Position numbers and translations under genes: made by a program. From RCIO01 sp965232405 (GTDB lineage: Bacteria > Pseudomonadota > Alphaproteobacteria > Rhizobiales > Rhizobiaceae), in NCBI GenBank assembly GCA_965232405.1, contig OZ246966.1, positions 3,804,611 through 3,868,610 of the forward strand: DNA of 64,000 nt. The letters run 5' to 3'. Below, one piece after another: positions 14,790 to 23,849 of this stretch; positions within the stretch are counted from its first letter, which is position 1, and each line of letters starts with the position of its first letter. The notes beneath the pieces are model-generated. The model saw only the letters and a program-made list of their open reading frames with translations, ran no database searches and was not told where the DNA came from.

Positions 14790-16264
14790 CCAATATAGCC
14801 AAGCTGGAATCCAACTCCGAGCTCTACCAGGCTTGCGGATTCTTCGTCGACGGGCAGTGGAATGTGCCTGCAGACGCGCGCCGATTGCCGGTGGTTGACC
14901 CCGCAACAGAGGAAGTGATCGGTGAGATTCCGCTGGCCCGTCCGGAAGATCTCGATGCAGCGGTGGCATCCGCGTCGCGGGCATTCGATGCGTGGAAGCG
15001 CAGCCATGCGTGGGAACGGTCCGCGATCCTGAAAGCAACCGCGCGAGCGCTGCGCGAGCGGAGTTCTCATCATGCCCGCCTGTTCAGCATGGAGCAGGGC
15101 AAGCCGGTGGCCGAGGCCGAGCGGGAAATCGGTATGGCCGCAGATCATTTCGAATGGGCCGCCGAGGAGGCGACGCGTCTCGTCGGTCAGATCGTTCCGG
15201 CGCGTCCCGCCGGAACCGTCACCATCATCGAACATCTGCCGGTAGGTGTCGTCGCCGCCTTCACTCCGTGGAATTTCCCGGCCCTCCAGATCGCGGCCAA
15301 GGTCGGCTACGCGCTGGCTGCAGGCTGCACGGTTATACTAAAGGCGTCGGAGGAAGCGCCGGGCATTGCGATGCTTATTGTCCAGGCGCTGCACGATTCG
15401 GGACTGCCGGCGGGTGCGGTCAATCTGGCTTTCGGCGAACCTGCGGAAGTGTCCGAGCGCTGGCTGGCGTCTCCGCTTGTCAACGCACTGTCGTTCACCG
15501 GATCCACGCGAGTAGGCAAGCTACTTGCGCCGATGGCGGCAGCCTCCCTGAAGCGGATGACGCTCGAGTTGGGCGGGCATGCTCCGGTTATCGTTCAGCA
15601 GGACGTTTCGCCCAAGGATTCGGCGGCCATGGTCGCTGCCGTGAAGTTCCGCAACGCCGGTCAGGCATGCGTTTCGCCGAGCCGGTTCTTCGTCCACGAA
15701 AAGGTCGCCGACGACTTCACCAAGGAAATGGTCGCCTTCGCGAGGAACCTGAAACTCGGGGCAGGCACGGATGCTGCTACTACGATGGGGCCGCTAGTTA
15801 ACCGATCGCGGGTCGATGCAGCGGCGGCGCTCGTTAAGGATGCGCTGGATCGCGGTGCAACCTTACAATGTGGTGGCTCACAGCCTGCCGACCGCAACAA
15901 GGGCTTCTTCTTCGAACCCACGGTTCTGACCAACGTGGCGCCCGACAGCCGGATCATGATCGAGGAGCCGTTCGCGCCGATCGCGCCGATCATCTCATTC
16001 GGCGACTCCGACGACGTGATCGCCATGGCCAACGATGTCGATTATGGGCTCGGCGGCTATGTGCTGTGCAACGACGAGGCGCTGGCCTCGCGAACGGCGG
16101 CGGGACTGGATGTTGGCATGGTCGGCATCAATAACCTCGCCCTTGCGGGCGCCGACACACCGTTTGGCGGCGTCAAGTCCAGCGGACTGGGTCGCGAAGG
16201 CGGACCGGGCGCACTCGAAGAATTCCTTCAGAAAAAGATGGTGAAGCAGACAGTGAAGGCGTGA
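14786..16264 (+). CDS. NAD(P)-dependent aldehyde dehydrogenase (succinate-semialdehyde-dehydrogenase-like)
   Basis: 492 residues, typical for the ALDH superfamily. Motifs: TPWNFPALQIAAKVGYALAAG (cofactor pocket; shown in part), the catalytic glutamate in LELGGHAP (about 262), the catalytic cysteine in NAGQACVSPSRFFV (about 296), and the C-terminal PFGGVKSSGLGREGG. The overall pattern is closest to GabD-type succinate-semialdehyde dehydrogenases, but these are often broad-range. Start ATG 14786 overlaps the GMC stop (ATGA), so alcohol and aldehyde oxidation are translationally coupled. Its stop in turn overlaps a GTG frame leading to the TRAP small subunit. Confidence 0.92.
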   Translation: MTNIAKLESNSELYQACGFFVDGQWNVPADARRLPVVDPATEEVIGEIPLARPEDLDAAVASASRAFDAWKRSHAWERSAILKATARALRERSSHHARLFSMEQGKPVAEAEREIGMAADHFEWAAEEATRLVGQIVPARPAGTVTIIEHLPVGVVAAFTPWNFPALQIAAKVGYALAAGCTVILKASEEAPGIAMLIVQALHDSGLPAGAVNLAFGEPAEVSERWLASPLVNALSFTGSTRVGKLLAPMAAASLKRMTLELGGHAPVIVQQDVSPKDSAAMVAAVKFRNAGQACVSPSRFFVHEKVADDFTKEMVAFARNLKLGAGTDAATTMGPLVNRSRVDAAAALVKDALDRGATLQCGGSQPADRNKGFFFEPTVLTNVAPDSRIMIEEPFAPIAPIISFGDSDDVIAMANDVDYGLGGYVLCNDEALASRTAAGLDVGMVGINNLALAGADTPFGGVKSSGLGREGGPGALEEFLQKKMVKQTVKA

Positions 16265-16302
16265 CGCGAGGCGCCGGGGACAAGGGACGGCTGAGAGGGG
16301 TC

Positions 16303-16812
16303 ATGGAAAAGGCACTACGGCGTATCTGTCATATCTTGATGCTGATGGGCGGCGCCGGCGTCGTGCTGATGATGCTGAATGTCACTCTCGACGTTGTCCT
16401 GAAGGCGTTCTGGAATACGCCGATACAGGGTACGCTCGAAATATCGTCCTACTACTACATGGTCGCCATCGTCATGCTTCCAATGGCGCTGGTCGAACTC
16501 GACGACGAGCATGTAGTCGTCGATCTTGTCTACAACCGTCTCCCCGGCTGGGTTCAGCGCATCGTGTTGGTCATCGCCTGCGCAGCGGCGGTGGCTATCC
16601 TCGCGGTGATGACGTGGCGCACAGGTCAGGATGCAATCCGGGCGTGGCGTGTAGGCGAAGTGGTGATGGGCAGCCGCGAGGTTATCGTGTGGCCTGCGCG
16701 GGTGATGCTCCCGATTGGGTTCGGCCTTTCCACTGTGGCGGCCGGCCTTCGAATGGTGATGGCGCTTCTCGGCAAGCCGATGACCCGTGCGATCCATGAG
16801 GCAACGGCATGA
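16303..16812 (+). CDS. TRAP transporter small membrane subunit (DctQ family)
   Basis: About 169 residues with four predicted membrane helices (residues about 8-30, 45-65, 85-105, 125-150) and the DctQ-like stretch LDVVLKAFWNTPIQGTLEIS (part of the first loop) followed by VELDDEHVVVDLV. It forms the Q subunit of a sodium-driven TRAP importer. The start is set at ATG 16303 because GAGAGGGG lies just upstream; a GTG at 16261 overlapping the ALDH stop is the alternative. Directly followed by the large subunit with an ATGA overlap. Confidence 0.88.
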   Translation: MEKALRRICHILMLMGGAGVVLMMLNVTLDVVLKAFWNTPIQGTLEISSYYYMVAIVMLPMALVELDDEHVVVDLVYNRLPGWVQRIVLVIACAAAVAILAVMTWRTGQDAIRAWRVGEVVMGSREVIVWPARVMLPIGFGLSTVAAGLRMVMALLGKPMTRAIHEATA

Positions 16813-18119
16813 GCAACCTGGACATAGGGTGGATCGGGATCGGCTGTCTATTCGGGCTGCTGGCTCTGCGAATGTCGATCGGCGTTGCGCTGATGATCGT
16901 GTCGTTTGTCGGCATCTGGATCATGCTGAACCTTCCCGCCGCGTTCGGAATTGTCAGCGCACTGCCCTTCAACCTGATCGGCGACTGGTCGCTGACGGCC
17001 ATTCCGATGTTCCTCTTCATGGGGTTCATCGCCGCCAATACGGGCATGACGTCCGGTGCTTTCGACCTGCTGCGTCTGCTCCTGCGACGGGTACCCGGCG
17101 GACTGGCTTCGTCGGCCGTCGGCGCCTGCGGAATGTTCGCCGCAGCATCGGGATCCAGCATTGCGACCACCGCCGCCATGTCGCGCATCGCCGTGCCGGA
17201 GATGCTGAAGGCGGGGTACCAACCGTCCCTGGCCACCGGCGTTGTGGCGGCTTCCGGCACGCTGGGTTCTCTCATCCCCCCGTCAATCCTGATGGTGCTC
17301 TACGGCATCTTCACCGAGCAATCGATCGGCCAGCTCTTCATCGCGGGCATTATTCCGGGGGTGCTGTCGGCGCTCATCTACATGGCAATGATCACCATCC
17401 GCTGCGCCCGGAATCCTAAGCTCGCACCTACGGCGAATGTGGTGTTCGACCGCGCCAAACTGTTCCGTTTGATCCTGTCGGTCTGGCCGTTCCCGGTTCT
17501 GGTGCTGGGCGTACTGGGTGGCATTTTCGCCGGGCTTTTCACCCCGACAGAAGCGGGTGCGGTGGGTGCCTCGCTGGCACTCTTGGTGGCGATCATTCGC
17601 CGGGAGGCGACACGCGAAGCGCTTTGGCTGGCGGTTCGCCAGACGGTCGTCGCGACCTCGTCGATCTTTTTCCTGACCATCGGCGCCGTGATGTTCACCC
17701 GTTTCATGGGCCTGTCGGGCGTGCCGCATGCGATGTCGGACGCGATGCTCGCGGTTTCCGACAACCAGATTGTCATCATCATCATGATTGCCGCTCTCTA
17801 CGTGGTGCTCGGGATGTTCATCGACTCGATCGGACTCATGCTGCTGACACTTCCGGCCCTGCTGCCGGTTCTGGATGCAGCCGACGTCAACATGATCTGG
17901 TTCGGCATCATCACGATCAAGCTTCTCGAGATCGGCCTCGTTACGCCGCCTGTCGGACTCAATCTCTACGTGCTGCACAGCGCACTATCGGGACGGGTTC
18001 GGCTCGGAGACATCATCTCCGGCGCCACCTGGTTCGTCGCCATGGACTTGGTGACGCTCGCTCTTCTGATCGCGTTCCCCGTGATCAGTCTCTACCTGCC
18101 GTCTTTGATGGCAGGCTAA
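16809..18119 (+). CDS. TRAP transporter large permease subunit (DctM family)
   Basis: 436 residues with about 12 hydrophobic segments. Family signatures: FLFMGFIAANTGM (about 60), the hairpin AASGSSIATTAAMSRIAVPEM (first 20 residues of this region match the G.S.A..A..G..ipeM pattern), GTLGSLIPPSILMVLYGI (about 155), LFTPTEAGAVGA (about 245) and the C-terminal ITPPVGLN-like VTPPVGLNLYVL. It is the ion-coupled transport channel in the inner membrane. Overlaps the small subunit by ATGA and is followed after 28 bases by the binding protein. Confidence 0.94.
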   Translation: MSNLDIGWIGIGCLFGLLALRMSIGVALMIVSFVGIWIMLNLPAAFGIVSALPFNLIGDWSLTAIPMFLFMGFIAANTGMTSGAFDLLRLLLRRVPGGLASSAVGACGMFAAASGSSIATTAAMSRIAVPEMLKAGYQPSLATGVVAASGTLGSLIPPSILMVLYGIFTEQSIGQLFIAGIIPGVLSALIYMAMITIRCARNPKLAPTANVVFDRAKLFRLILSVWPFPVLVLGVLGGIFAGLFTPTEAGAVGASLALLVAIIRREATREALWLAVRQTVVATSSIFFLTIGAVMFTRFMGLSGVPHAMSDAMLAVSDNQIVIIIMIAALYVVLGMFIDSIGLMLLTLPALLPVLDAADVNMIWFGIITIKLLEIGLVTPPVGLNLYVLHSALSGRVRLGDIISGATWFVAMDLVTLALLIAFPVISLYLPSLMAG

Positions 18120-18147
18120 CCAAACCCACAAAGGAAGGGGCTCAGCT

Positions 18148-19278
18148 ATGCATAAAGTGAGGACTTTGACAGGTGCAGCAGCGCTGCTTGCCGCGTCGGT
18201 TTCGGCGCCGGCGCTCGCAGCCGACTACAACGCCAACATCTTCTTTGCAGACAGCCATTCGCTGGCGCGCGGACCATACAACGAGTTCGCCAAGAAGGTA
18301 GCTGAAGCGACTGATGGTTCGGTCAACTTTACGGTATTCACCGGCGGTTCGCTCTTGCCACCAAATGCATCGATGCAGGGCGTCAGTGATGGCGTTGCCC
18401 AAGTCTCCTACCATGCCGGCACCTACACGCCCGCCGAACTGCCCGTGAACAATCTCATCGGCAACATCCCGTTCTACAAGTCCGACGCGGCGGTGATCGC
18501 TCTCGCATCAACCGAGTTCGGTCTCACCAACCAGGCCGCGCTGGACGAGTGGAAGAAGAACGGTATCGTCTACGGCGGCGGTTATTCCACGGCAGCCTAC
18601 AACCTGATCTGCTCGTCCAAGGTCGAAACGCTGGCCGACGTGAAGGGCAAGCGGATGCGCATGGCCGGCGGCGCCTGGTCCCGTTGGGCCGAACATGTCG
18701 GTGCCGTGCCGGTATCCGTACCTTCGAGCGAAATGTATATCGGTCTCGATACTGGCTCGCTCGATTGCGCGGTCACGCCCGGCGACTCGCTGGTGACGTT
18801 CAGCCTCACCGATGTGACCGAGTCGATCAACACGCTGTCGGTTGGCAACTACTATGCCGGCTTCCTGTGGGGGTATAACCCGGCATTCTGGGCCGGTCTC
18901 ACTGCCGAGGAGCGCAGCGCGCTGTTCGACCAGATGGCCTACTATCTCGTCAAAGGCACAATGGACAACGTTTCGGATGCCGATGGCGCAATCGCCGATG
19001 CGGTAGGATCGGGCAAGCTGACAACAGTAGAGCCTGACGATGCGCTGAAGAACGCGCTGGCCGAATTCGCGGCCGCTGACGAAGCTGCCGTCATCGAGGA
19101 AGCCCAGGGTCGCGGTGTGGAAAATGCCGAGCAGATACTGGCCGACTACAAGGCGATCGTCGACAAGTGGGCCGGGCTTCTGGAAGGCGTCGACCGTTCG
19201 GACATCGAAGCAATGGCCGATCTGGCCCGGGCCGAGATTTACGGCAAGCTAGACGCTTCGACCTATGGCGTCGACTGA
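18148..19278 (+). CDS. TRAP transporter substrate-binding protein (DctP family)
   Basis: 376 residues with a signal peptide cleaved after APALA (about residue 23). The mature protein has the DctP layout: FFADSHSLARGPYNEFAKKV, then GVSDGVAQVSYHAGTYTP, the selectivity-region DVKGKRMRMAGGAWSRWAEHVG (shown in part) and the arginine that salt-bridges a substrate carboxylate in many family members. A strong ribosome-binding site AAGGAAGGGG precedes ATG 18148. TRAP binding proteins mostly bind organic acids, so the locus may import an acid or hydroxy acid. It is the last gene of the IclR-linked operon. Confidence 0.92.
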   Translation: MHKVRTLTGAAALLAASVSAPALAADYNANIFFADSHSLARGPYNEFAKKVAEATDGSVNFTVFTGGSLLPPNASMQGVSDGVAQVSYHAGTYTPAELPVNNLIGNIPFYKSDAAVIALASTEFGLTNQAALDEWKKNGIVYGGGYSTAAYNLICSSKVETLADVKGKRMRMAGGAWSRWAEHVGAVPVSVPSSEMYIGLDTGSLDCAVTPGDSLVTFSLTDVTESINTLSVGNYYAGFLWGYNPAFWAGLTAEERSALFDQMAYYLVKGTMDNVSDADGAIADAVGSGKLTTVEPDDALKNALAEFAAADEAAVIEEAQGRGVENAEQILADYKAIVDKWAGLLEGVDRSDIEAMADLARAEIYGKLDASTYGVD

Positions 19279-19756
19279 TCGATCAGAAAAGAAAGCAGCC
19301 GATGCCGTTCGCGAAAGCGAGCGGCGTCGGTCCTCTCCTGTGCGCAAGACGTGGGGCGGTTATCTGGCGCGGCTCCTCAACTGCGCGGTGGCATCGGCTG
19401 CACAGGCTTTCGCCCGCTGCCCGCCGGGGCGCAGCGGCAGAACGTGGCACTAGGAGCCACCAGATGCGGCCCTCAGGCACTTCATCGGCGCATGAGCTTG
19501 TAAGGCGTCTCTATGGTGGTGAGACTGGGCTCAATCGTGGCGCCGTCGGTGGGCGAGCCAAAAGCAGTCAGCGCAAGGCGCAATGGTCGCCCAACCATGC
19601 TGGCGGCCGTCTGTTCAGGAATTCGAGATACCGCGACGGCGATGTGATCGTCGCGGAAGAGATGCCGGTTGTCCTGCAGATCGGCCTTTCACCGGAGGCG
19701 CGGTGACCCGCCTCCAAACCAATACAAAGCAGCATTACGCAACCTGGAGATCGGCA
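19279..19756 (+). other. 478-bp gap without a recognisable gene, possibly decayed coding DNA
   Basis: This is the longest gene-poor stretch on the left side. A short frame ending at 19706 closes with a protein-like tail (DGDVIVAEEMPVVLQIGLSP) but it has no family I can name and no credible start. The base composition resembles coding DNA. It may be the remnant of a gene lost between the TRAP operon and the PLP enzyme. No terminator hairpin with a T-run was found here. Confidence 0.4.
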
Positions 19757-20902
19757 ATGAACGGCAACCTTGGACCCAATGAACACCTGATCGGCCAGGA
19801 GGGTTCGCGCAATCGCATCCTGACGCCTTCGCTGGTGCTCGATCTCGATGCGCTGGAGCACAATATCGCAACAATGGCGGCTCACTTCGCCAAGCTGCCG
19901 GAGGGTATGCGGCCGCATGCCAAGACGCACAAGTCGGCCGATATCGCCAAGCGTCAGATCGAAGCGGGCGCGGTGGGCATCTGTTGCGCCAAGCTCGGCG
20001 AGGCAGCCGCCATGGCCGCCGAAGGCATACAGAACATCCTGTTGACCTCGCCGATCGTAATTCCGAACAAGATCGAGCGGGTCATAGAGCTCAACATGCA
20101 GATGGATGAACTGATCCTTGCCGTCGATTGCGAGTTGACGGTCGATCTGCTTTGCGCGGCCGTCGGGAGCGGCGGCAAGCCGATGCGCGTCGTCGTCGAT
20201 CTCGGCGTCGGCAAGAACCGTACCGGCTGCCCGACCATCGAGGCCGCTGTCGCGCTTGCGCGCATCATCAAGACCAAACCGGAACTGAAGCTGATGGGGC
20301 TCCAGTGTTACGCGGGCGCCATCCAGCACATTGAGGATTACGATACCCGCCATGCCGAGGCAATGAAGATCATGGACCGGATCGCGCAGGCGAAGGACGT
20401 CATGACAGAGGCTGTTGGTACCCTGCAGATCGTTACGGGCGGCGGAACGGGTACGTTCGATATCGACCCCGAGGCACGGGTATTCACCGACATGCAGGTC
20501 GGCTCCTATGTCTTCATGGACGTTGAATATAATGCGGTGAACCGCAAGGACGGGACATCAGGACCGTTCAAAACGTCGCTTTTCGTCCAGACCACGGTGA
20601 TCAGCGCCAATGTGGCGGAGCGCGCAACGACCGACGGCGGGTTCAAGGCGTTCGCAATGGATGGCCCGCGGCCGATGATCCACGATGGTGCGCCGGTTGG
20701 GACCAGCTACGAGTTCCTCGGCGACGAGCATGGCTGCCTCGTCTATGCGCAATCTTCCAATGGCTCGCGCGTCGGCGACATCGTGAACTGCGTGACCCCG
20801 CACTGCGACCCGACGGTCAACCTTTACGACTTCTATCACTGCGTCCGCGGCGACACGCTGGTCGATATCTGGCCAATCCACGGTCGCGGCCAGAGCTGGT
20901 AA
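19757..20902 (+). CDS. D-threonine aldolase-like PLP enzyme (alanine-racemase fold III)
   Basis: 381 residues in the D-threonine aldolase/D-serine dehydratase (DSD1) family, which cleaves D-3-hydroxy-amino acids to glycine plus an aldehyde or deaminates D-serine. The N-terminal barrel carries the PLP lysine in MRPHAKTHKSADIAK (about residue 59). The phosphate-binding end of the barrel is GGGTGTFDID. The C-terminal beta domain has PHCDPTVNLYD, where the His-x-Asp spacing matches the metal pair of D-threonine aldolases; DSD1 enzymes usually have His-x-Cys here. ATG 19757 is preferred (GGAGATCGG upstream); the frame is open further upstream but without family similarity. Aldehyde release would connect it to the nearby aldehyde dehydrogenase, but it is not in the same operon. 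Confidence 0.85.
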   Translation: MNGNLGPNEHLIGQEGSRNRILTPSLVLDLDALEHNIATMAAHFAKLPEGMRPHAKTHKSADIAKRQIEAGAVGICCAKLGEAAAMAAEGIQNILLTSPIVIPNKIERVIELNMQMDELILAVDCELTVDLLCAAVGSGGKPMRVVVDLGVGKNRTGCPTIEAAVALARIIKTKPELKLMGLQCYAGAIQHIEDYDTRHAEAMKIMDRIAQAKDVMTEAVGTLQIVTGGGTGTFDIDPEARVFTDMQVGSYVFMDVEYNAVNRKDGTSGPFKTSLFVQTTVISANVAERATTDGGFKAFAMDGPRPMIHDGAPVGTSYEFLGDEHGCLVYAQSSNGSRVGDIVNCVTPHCDPTVNLYDFYHCVRGDTLVDIWPIHGRGQSW

Positions 20903-20916
20903 GCGGAGCGGAATTG

Positions 20917-21310
20917 ATGACCGACGACGCCGTCAAGATGAAAAACATCAGCCAGGCCGTTGGCGGTCTTCAGGCCGTCTACGATGTCTCACTGCCGATC
21001 CATCCGGATCAGTGCCTGACATTGTCGGACACGACGGGGCCGGTAAGTCGACGCTGATCAATATCCTCCCAGGAGCACACCGACCCGATTCTGGCGAGAT
21101 ATGGATCAGCGGCGAGAGGGTTTCTATCAGCGGGCCACGGGCACCCGCGCATTTGGCATCGAGCCTCTCTGCCAGGCCCTGGCGCTTTCGGACAACCTCG
21201 ACGCGTCGTCCAATCTTTTTACAGGCCGCGAATTGACCAAGTGATTTGGGGTTTTCGACAAGAAGAGGATGGCTGCTGAGGCGCAGGCGGCCATCCAGCG
21301 CATCAATCCG
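20917..21310 (+). pseudogene. Remnant of a sugar ABC transporter ATPase
   Basis: A start at 20917 gives MTDDAVKMKNISQAVGGLQAV, a normal beginning for an RbsA/XylG-type NBD. The frame is then lost near 21,020. The Walker A GHDGAGKSTLINILPG continues in another frame, followed by DSGEIWISGERV. A further shift near 21,140 leads to LALSDNLDASSNLFTGREL, then a stop (21241-21243), then FGVFDKKRMAAEAQAAIQ. All pieces are in the order expected for one ATPase. About 130 of a normal 260 residues remain, cut off shortly before the tRNA-Ser gene. At least two frameshifts plus a stop make function impossible. Confidence 0.82.
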
Positions 21311-21344
21311 CAGCCGGATCGGGAAAATGCTTTCGCCGGGAAAA

Positions 21345-21435
<91 letters not shown>

Positions 21436-21465
21436 GAGCCCCGCATTTGCAGAGCAGGCGCGTCT

Positions 21466-21495
21466 CCTCTAGTGCGCGCCGCAAAGTCGTGTCAA
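21466..21495 (-). promoter_or_regulatory. Candidate promoter of tRNA-Ser
   Basis: On the minus strand a perfect -35 TTGACA (21490-21495) is followed after 18 bases by TAGAGG (21466-21471), 30 bases before the tRNA 5' end. The -10 is similar to the TATAGG seen before tRNA-Leu in this window. Confidence 0.4.
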
Positions 21496-21534
21496 CAAAC
21501 GTCCTGTTCAAAGTCGCCGGCAAGGGGAGGTTTC

Positions 21535-22695
21535 ATGCGGCCACTCGACGGCCTTCTGGTCGTTTCGCTCGAACAGGCGATCGCAGCACCTTACTGCACG
21601 CGCCTTCTGGCCGATCAGGGCGCGCGTGTCATCAAGGTCGAACGGCCGGATGGCGGCGACTTCGCCCGCGGCTACGACACGCGCGTGCGCGGCCTTTCAA
21701 GCCACTTCGTCTGGACCAACCGCTCCAAGGAGAGCCTGGCGCTCGACCTGAAAGACGAGAGCGCAGTAGCCGCACTGAAAAAGATACTGCGCAAGGCCGA
21801 TATCTTCGTACAGAACCTTGCTCCCGGTGCCTCCGACCGGCTTGGGCTGGCCGGCGATCGATTGCGTGAAGACAATCCGAAACTGATCACCTGCGCGATC
21901 ACCGGTTACGGCAAGGGCGGGCCGGCCGAAGCGCGCAAGGCATACGATCTGCTGGTGCAGGCGGAATCGGGCTTCCTGTCGGTCACGGGTACGGACGGCG
22001 CGATGGCCAAGGCCGGGATCTCTATTGTCGACATCGCCGCCGGCGTGAGCGCATACCAGTCGATCCTGGCGGGGCTGCTGATGCGGGCAAAAACGGGAAA
22101 GGGCGATCACATCCAAATTTCCATGCTGGAGGCAGCGGCGGAATGGATGGGGTTTCCGATGTACTACGCAATCGACGGGCAGGACGCACCACAACGCAGC
22201 GGCGCGCGACACGCGACGATCTGCCCCTACGGGCCGTATGACACAAGCGACGGCACCGTCTTTTTAGGCATCCAGAACGAACGCGAATGGCGGCTGTTCG
22301 CGGGTGATGTGCTCTGCGACCCTGGCCTTGCCCACGATCCGCGCTTCGCCAGTGGCGAACGGCGGACGGCGAACCGGGATGTTCTGGAGCCGGTCATCGC
22401 AGACGCGTTACGGAAGCTGACAACTGCCGAAGCGCTTGACCGCCTTGACGCAATCGGCATCGGAACAGCCCGCGTCAACGACATGGCGGGGCTGTGGAAC
22501 CATCCCCAGCTTGCTGCGCGTAGCCGCTGGGTCGAGTTCGGCTCGCCCGCCGGACCACTGCCGGGTCTGCTGCCTGTCACGGGCGAGGGGTGGGAGCCGC
22601 GGCTTGACCCGGTTCCGGCGCTTGGCGAGCACACGGATGCAATTCTGGATGAGTTCGGCGTCAGGCTCGACGGCAAAAGCGAGGAAACGCCATGA
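21535..22695 (+). CDS. CaiB/BaiF-type (family III) CoA-transferase
   Basis: 386 residues, normal for the family, which moves CoA between carboxylic acids through an enzyme-bound anhydride. Motifs: the N-terminal PLDGLLVVSLEQAIAAPYCTR (shown to 20 residues or fewer in other databases as LSxxxAGP), LADQGARVIKVERP, and the catalytic aspartate in AYDLLVQAESG (about residue 140). The start is set at ATG 21535, preceded by AAGGGGAGG; a GTG at 21472 is less likely. It overlaps the acyl-CoA dehydrogenase gene by ATGA, so the two act on the same CoA ester. The acid is unknown. Confidence 0.92.
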   Translation: MRPLDGLLVVSLEQAIAAPYCTRLLADQGARVIKVERPDGGDFARGYDTRVRGLSSHFVWTNRSKESLALDLKDESAVAALKKILRKADIFVQNLAPGASDRLGLAGDRLREDNPKLITCAITGYGKGGPAEARKAYDLLVQAESGFLSVTGTDGAMAKAGISIVDIAAGVSAYQSILAGLLMRAKTGKGDHIQISMLEAAAEWMGFPMYYAIDGQDAPQRSGARHATICPYGPYDTSDGTVFLGIQNEREWRLFAGDVLCDPGLAHDPRFASGERRTANRDVLEPVIADALRKLTTAEALDRLDAIGIGTARVNDMAGLWNHPQLAARSRWVEFGSPAGPLPGLLPVTGEGWEPRLDPVPALGEHTDAILDEFGVRLDGKSEETP

Positions 22696-23849
22696 AGCGT
22701 GCCGAAACACATACTGAACTGCGCGAGGCGCTGCGCGCGCTGTGCGCAGGGTTTCCGCCAGAATATCACCGCCGTCACGGCGAGGCGCAGACCTATCCGG
22801 AAGAATTTGTCGACGCCCTGACTGAAGCCGGCTGGCTGGCGGCGATGATACCCGTCGACTATGGCGGGTCGGGGCTTGGCCTCACCGAGGCGAGCATCAT
22901 CATGGAGGAGATCAACCGTTCGGGCGGCAATGCCGGCCACTGCCACGGCCAGATGTACAATATGGGCACGCTGCTGCGGCATGGCTCCGCCGAGCAGAAG
23001 CAGGACTACCTTCCAAAAATCGCTGCCGGCGAATTGCGGTTGCAATCGATGGGCGTGACCGAGCCGGAGACCGGCACCGAAACAACCAGGATCAGGACGA
23101 CAGCGGAGCGTCGGGGCGATCACTATGTGGTCAACGGGCAGAAGGTCTGGATCAGTCGTATCCAGCACTCCGACCTGATGATCCTTTTGGCGCGCACGAC
23201 GCCGCTAGCGGAGGTGAAGAAGAGATCGGAAGGGCTTTCGATCTTCCTGGTCGATCTGCGCGAGGCAATCGGCAACGGCATGGAGGTGAAGCCGATCAGG
23301 AACATGGTCGGCCACGAGACCAGCGAGCTGTTCTTCGACAATCTGGAAATCCCGGCCGCTAACCTGATCGGCGAGGAGGGTAGGGGTTTTCGCTACATCC
23401 TCGACGGATTGAACGCGGAACGCACGCTGATCGCAGCCGAATGCATCGGCGATGCCCGGTGGTTCATCGAAAAGGTGAGCGCCTACGCCAGTGAACGTGT
23501 CGTCTTCGACCGCCCAATCGGCCAGAACCAGGGCGTGCAGTTTCCGATTGCCCGCGCCTATGTGAACACCGAAGCAGCAAACCTGATGCGCTTTGAGGCC
23601 GCGCGCAAATTCGACGCCCATGAAGACTGCGGCGCAGAGGCCAACATGGCCAAGCTGCTGGCCGCCGACGCCTCATGGGAGGCCGCCAATGCCTGCATCC
23701 AGTTTCACGGCGGGTTCGGCTTTGCGTCGGAATATGATGTGGAACGCAAGTTCCGCGAGACGCGGCTTTACCAGGTGGCGCCAATCTCGACCAATCTGAT
23801 CCTGTCCTATGTCGCAGAGCATATTCTCGGTCTGCCGCGATCGTTCTGA
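22692..23849 (+). CDS. Acyl-CoA dehydrogenase
   Basis: 385 residues of the FAD-dependent acyl-CoA dehydrogenase family, which forms a 2,3-double bond in an acyl-CoA. Motifs: VTEPETGTETTRI in the FAD-contact region (about 120), NGQKVWIS (about 147) and the C-terminal QFHGGFGFASEYDVERKFRE. The glutamate position of medium-chain enzymes (YEG near the C-terminus) is occupied by non-acidic residues (LYQVAPIS). Instead, a glutamate is present in DGLNAERTL, the site used as base in isovaleryl-CoA and long-chain dehydrogenases. It is coupled to the CoA-transferase upstream. Branched or hydroxylated acyl-CoA substrates are possible. Confidence 0.92.
   Translation: MKRAETHTELREALRALCAGFPPEYHRRHGEAQTYPEEFVDALTEAGWLAAMIPVDYGGSGLGLTEASIIMEEINRSGGNAGHCHGQMYNMGTLLRHGSAEQKQDYLPKIAAGELRLQSMGVTEPETGTETTRIRTTAERRGDHYVVNGQKVWISRIQHSDLMILLARTTPLAEVKKRSEGLSIFLVDLREAIGNGMEVKPIRNMVGHETSELFFDNLEIPAANLIGEEGRGFRYILDGLNAERTLIAAECIGDARWFIEKVSAYASERVVFDRPIGQNQGVQFPIARAYVNTEAANLMRFEAARKFDAHEDCGAEANMAKLLAADASWEAANACIQFHGGFGFASEYDVERKFRETRLYQVAPISTNLILSYVAEHILGLPRSF

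Noticed and set aside
19274..19285. 12-bp palindrome CTGATCGATCAG at the TRAP binding-protein stop
   Set aside because: Short, self-complementary without a loop and lacking a T-run, so not a credible terminator; likely chance.
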